Shown piece by piece: positions 6,197 through 6,401 of a stretch of 6,401 nucleotides of DNA. Source of the DNA: JALYRV01 sp035512575 (GTDB taxonomy: Bacteria; Acidobacteriota; Vicinamibacteria; Vicinamibacterales; SCN-69-37); NCBI GenBank assembly GCA_035512575.1, contig DATKDT010000011.1, positions 1 through 6,401 of the forward strand, in the 5' to 3' direction. The notes under the pieces are model-generated. The model had not been told where the DNA came from. It saw only the letters and a program-made list of their open reading frames with translations, and did no database searches. How positions within the stretch are numbered: the stretch's first letter is position 1; every line of letters starts with the position of its first letter. Both the position numbers and the translations under genes were made by a program.

Positions 6197-6401
6197 TCAG
6201 CCCTGCTTCCGCCCCGCCACCAGCAGCACGATGCCTCCGACCAGGGCGATGCCCCCGACGACGGGCGTCACGGGAATCGTCTCGCGCCGCTCGGCCGTGG
6301 CCTGGATCGGTCCGAAGTCGATCACCTTCTCCTTCCGCGTGTACGAGATGCCGCCCCAGATCAGGCCGATGAGGCCGATCACGATCAACACGGCTCCGAT
6401 G
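6197..6401 (-). CDS. Small two-helix membrane protein, 5' end outside window
   Basis: At least 67 codons are in the window and the frame is open to the right edge. A GTG at 6391 could be taken as the start, but the in-frame codons before it encode Ile-Gly-Ala and extend the first hydrophobic helix, so the true start most likely lies beyond 6401. The product has a hydrophobic segment (IGAVLIVIGLIGLIWGG), a polar charged loop (SYTRKEKVIDFGPIQATAER), a second hydrophobic segment (VVGGIALVGGIVLLVAG) and a short basic tail, RKQG. I know similar small uncharacterised inner-membrane proteins with an EKVIDxGPIxATAE-like loop, but I cannot assign a function. The polar loop between the helices is about 25-30 residues long. 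The 57 bases between its stop (6197-6199) and the DUF5996 ATG contain no convincing terminator or promoter, so the two genes may be co-transcribed. Confidence 0.75.
   Translation of the reverse strand, partial: IGAVLIVIGLIGLIWGGISYTRKEKVIDFGPIQATAERRETIPVTPVVGGIALVGGIVLLVAGRKQG

Noticed and set aside
6389..6391. GTG at 6391 as the start of the small membrane protein
   Set aside because: In-frame upstream codons (Ile-Gly-Ala) continue the hydrophobic helix to the window edge and there is no Shine-Dalgarno before 6391, so the gene is better treated as 5'-truncated by the window.

Overview
This is a very GC-rich, gene-dense bacterial window with almost no intergenic DNA. Seven protein-coding genes are supported; two of them run off the window edges. 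The composition, the short gene gaps and the mix of families (a short beta-CASP RNase, a family M49 peptidase, a DUF5996 protein) would fit a soil or sediment bacterium such as an Acidobacteriota member. That assignment is inference from general features and is weak. I saw no tRNA, rRNA, mobile element, CRISPR array or clear intrinsic terminator.

Layout. (1) Positions 1-3185, minus strand: a tightly packed three-gene unit read right to left. It encodes a PLP-dependent D-cysteine desulfhydrase-type enzyme (3185-2193), then an MBL/beta-CASP ribonuclease (about 2191-764), then the N-terminal part of a dipeptidyl-peptidase III family protein (767 to beyond base 1). The junctions are a 1-7 base gap and an ATGA start/stop overlap. 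(2) Positions 3206-5258, plus strand: a methylenetetrahydrofolate-reductase-like TIM-barrel protein and a class I/II aminotransferase, overlapping by 8 bases. (3) Positions 6139-5255, minus strand: a DUF5996 protein convergent with the aminotransferase, the two stops sharing the four bases CTAG. (4) At the right edge, minus strand: a small two-helix membrane protein whose start lies outside the window.

The most striking signal is the 20-base gap between the two divergent units (3186-3205). It is AT-rich in a GC-rich background and contains the perfect palindrome AGTATACT (3192-3199), which reads as the -10-like hexamer TATACT on both strands. Its centre is exactly midway between the two ATG codons. 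Each ATG lies 7 bases beyond the corresponding hexamer, where transcription would be expected to start, and neither gene has a Shine-Dalgarno sequence just before it. The simplest reading is one symmetric promoter core giving two divergent, leaderless, mutually exclusive transcripts.

Functionally, the centre of the window suggests amino-acid, sulfur and one-carbon metabolism: D-cysteine breakdown on one side, and a folate-reductase-like flavoprotein with a transaminase on the other. The precise substrates of the MTHFR-like protein and the aminotransferase cannot be read from sequence. Their coupling in one overlapping unit is the best candidate here for an undescribed pathway step.
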